Part shown: positions 6,475-7,769 of the stretch, one piece after another | Layout of the letters: every line of letters begins with the position of its first letter | Position numbering within the stretch: position 1 is the first letter of the stretch | Assembly (NCBI GenBank): GCA_039679975.1 | Contig: JBDKTZ010000471.1 | Coordinates: 1-7,769, forward strand | Direction: 5' to 3' | Length of the DNA stretch: 7,769 bases | From: JBCFBK01 sp039679975 | GTDB taxonomy: Bacteria > Bacteroidota > Bacteroidia > Bacteroidales > Prolixibacteraceae | Program-made: the position numbers and the translations under genes | The notes under the pieces: generated by a model | Database searches by the model: none | What the model was told of the DNA's origin: nothing | The model's input: the letters and a program-made list of their open reading frames with translations, nothing else

Positions 6475-6510
6475 AAAAAAACAATCAGGAGAGAAATCAT
6501 TCTCTCCTGA
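6475..6510 (-). terminator. Terminator-like hairpin: oadB terminator or leader attenuator
   Basis: On the minus strand TCAGGAGAGAA and TTCTCTCCTGA (arms at 6485-6495 and 6500-6510) form a perfect 11-bp stem around a 4-nt loop. TTGTTTTTTT follows (6475-6484), a full intrinsic-terminator layout. It lies 115 nt after the oadB stop and 16 nt before the XRE-cupin ATG. It could terminate oadB, attenuate the cupin/ligase operon, or, being a 26-bp DNA palindrome, be the regulator's own operator. A weak -7-like TATATTTTG on the minus strand (6563-6555) lies upstream of it. Confidence 0.75.
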
Positions 6511-6624
6511 CGCATAAAAGTACGAATTCTGCAGAAAAAACTTATTTTTTATGACAAAATATACCTGAAAAAAGGTTAATCATTCATTTTTATAAAAAGA
6601 ACGAAATGTTTCCGGCTATTCCTT

Positions 6625-7769
6625 CTAGCTTAGGAACGAGATCAGCACGCCTGCAGCGACCGCAGAACCAATGACCCCGGAAATATTACTGGCCATACAA
6701 TATTGCAGGATGTGGTTTTTGACGTCATATTTGACGGCAATTTCGTTTGCCACCCTGGAAGCCATGGGAACAGCACTTAAGCCTGTCGCGCCTACCAATG
6801 GATTGATCTTCTTTTTGGAAAAGAGATTAAAGAGCTTGACGGCAAAAATTCCTCCGGCAATAGAAATAGCAAATGCCAGGAAACCTCCCACAACGATCAT
6901 AATGGTTTGGGTATTCAGGAATACTTCGGTGGTCATGGTTGCACCTACGGCTAATCCCAGGAAAATGGTGGCCGTATTCATGATAGGCCCGTTGGCTGCA
7001 TCGGACAAACGCCCAACAGCCACTCCTATTTCCTTGATCAGGTTTCCGAAGAGCAGCATCCCCAGCAGCGGTACAGACGAAGGTACGAACAGGGAAATAA
7101 CGATACCCAACACGATCGGGAAAATGATCTTTACCGCGCGGATATTCTTAATCGTATACTTGGGGGGATAGAGCTTGTCCATTTCCTTCATGTTGATCCG
7201 TAGTTCCTTTTCGCTGCAGGTGAGCCGGGTAACCAGCGGGATAATCACGGGCACCAGCGCCATATAAGAATAGGCGGCAATTGCAATCGGTCCGAGCAGA
7301 TGAGGAGCCAACTTGATGGTGGTATAGATCGCGGTCGGACCATCGGCCCCCCCGATGATACCCAGAGAAGCAGCTTCACCCGGAGTAAAGCCGATCAGGA
7401 TCGCCGAAATCAAAACCGCGAAAATCCCCAGCTGGGCGGCGGCTCCAAAGAGCGACAGCTTCAGATTCCTCAACATAGGTCCAAAATCGGTCAAGGCTCC
7501 TACTCCCATAAAAATAACAGGGGGCAAAAATCCGGTCTTGATCAGGGAGTAGTAAATGAAATTCATAATCCCATACTCCTGGGCTATTTCAAACAGGTTC
7601 ATGTAACGGTGCTCATCAATCCGGACGAGTTCAGCGGGAACGACACCCATACCGCCGCCGGGCAGGTTGGCCAGGATCACACCAAAAGCAATCGGTACCA
7701 GCAAGAGTGGTTCATAGTCCTTTTTGATACCCAGGTACAGTAACACTCCGCCGATTACCAGCATCAGAA
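6625..7769 (-). CDS. oadB: Na+-translocating decarboxylase beta subunit, 5' truncated by window edge
   Basis: This is the integral membrane beta subunit of the sodium-pumping oxaloacetate / methylmalonyl-CoA decarboxylase family, which couples release of CO2 from carboxybiotin to export of Na+. The visible 381 codons include IKKDYEPLLLVPIAFGVILA, ANLPGGGMG, LGIIGGADGPTAIYTT with the conserved membrane Asp, and the C-terminal NHILQYCMASNISGVIGSAV region, both known family signatures. Many hydrophobic segments fit a polytopic protein. The frame is still open at the window end: the codon before the ATG at 7764 is CTG with no stop. Family members start about 30 residues earlier, so that Met is internal and the true start is outside. 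The alpha (carboxyltransferase) and biotin-carrier subunits would be expected upstream on this strand. Oxaloacetate and methylmalonyl-CoA specificity reside in the alpha subunit and cannot be told apart here. Confidence 0.92.
   Translation of the reverse strand, partial: LMLVIGGVLLYLGIKKDYEPLLLVPIAFGVILANLPGGGMGVVPAELVRIDEHRYMNLFEIAQEYGIMNFIYYSLIKTGFLPPVIFMGVGALTDFGPMLRNLKLSLFGAAAQLGIFAVLISAILIGFTPGEAASLGIIGGADGPTAIYTTIKLAPHLLGPIAIAAYSYMALVPVIIPLVTRLTCSEKELRINMKEMDKLYPPKYTIKNIRAVKIIFPIVLGIVISLFVPSSVPLLGMLLFGNLIKEIGVAVGRLSDAANGPIMNTATIFLGLAVGATMTTEVFLNTQTIMIVVGGFLAFAISIAGGIFAVKLFNLFSKKKINPLVGATGLSAVPMASRVANEIAVKYDVKNHILQYCMASNISGVIGSAVAAGVLISFLS

Noticed and set aside
6459..6515. ATG at 6515 as start of the XRE-cupin protein
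   Set aside because: The extra 19 residues are encoded by the hairpin and its U-tract, and the HTH domain begins naturally at MNIKIREIAE (ATG 6458).
6671..7171. Plus-strand frames of up to 166 codons opposite oadB, and a 147-codon one at 7300-7743
   Set aside because: They are antisense to a strongly supported membrane protein gene and resemble no protein family.
7762..7764. ATG at 7764 as the oadB start
   Set aside because: The frame is open to the window edge, and the family has about 30 residues before this point, so this is an internal Met.

Overview
The window looks like chromosomal DNA from an anaerobic, fermentative member of the Bacteroidota, probably Bacteroidales or a close relative. 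The evidence is an elongated HU-type DNA-binding protein of the kind abundant in that phylum, the absence of Shine-Dalgarno motifs before every start, exact TANNTTTG (-7 box) matches at two sensible promoter positions, and a gene set typical of gut or sediment anaerobes. No mobile element, CRISPR array, rRNA or tRNA was seen. The species cannot be named from this sequence.

Layout. Positions 1-261 hold no confident gene: short open frames (one a complete 39-codon ORF) overlap a run of inverted repeats whose arms partly compete. An HU-family protein (262-642, +) is followed by a hairpin (685-718). Positions 767-1008 form a tandem array of eleven degenerate 22-bp units with two alternating dyad centres per unit. 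The array fills the gap between the HU gene and the convergent L-cysteine desulfidase (CyuA/YhaM family) gene (1038-2324, -). A 355-bp divergent intergenic region up to the next start carries a candidate promoter for each flanking gene. A secreted or lipid-anchored GH51 alpha-L-arabinofuranosidase follows (2680-4206, +). It ends in a perfect 19-bp-arm inverted repeat (4202-4245) that serves as a bidirectional terminator and contains the stop codons of both converging genes.

The right half is all on the minus strand. The beta subunit of a sodium-pumping decarboxylase (oadB type, 6625-7769) loses its N-terminus at the window edge. Next comes a terminator-like hairpin (6475-6510), then a two-gene unit: an XRE-cupin regulator (5898-6458) and an acyl-CoA synthetase (4241-5896), separated by one nucleotide.

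Functionally the genes fit a saccharolytic and amino-acid fermenting anaerobe: arabinose release from plant polysaccharide, cysteine breakdown to pyruvate, sulfide and ammonia, CoA activation of an organic acid, and sodium-motive decarboxylation. Only the cupin/ligase pair is clearly a co-expressed unit. The main items for a second look are the 22-bp array, the terminator-like hairpin in the unavoidable leader of the XRE-cupin operon, and the alternative hairpins upstream of the HU gene.
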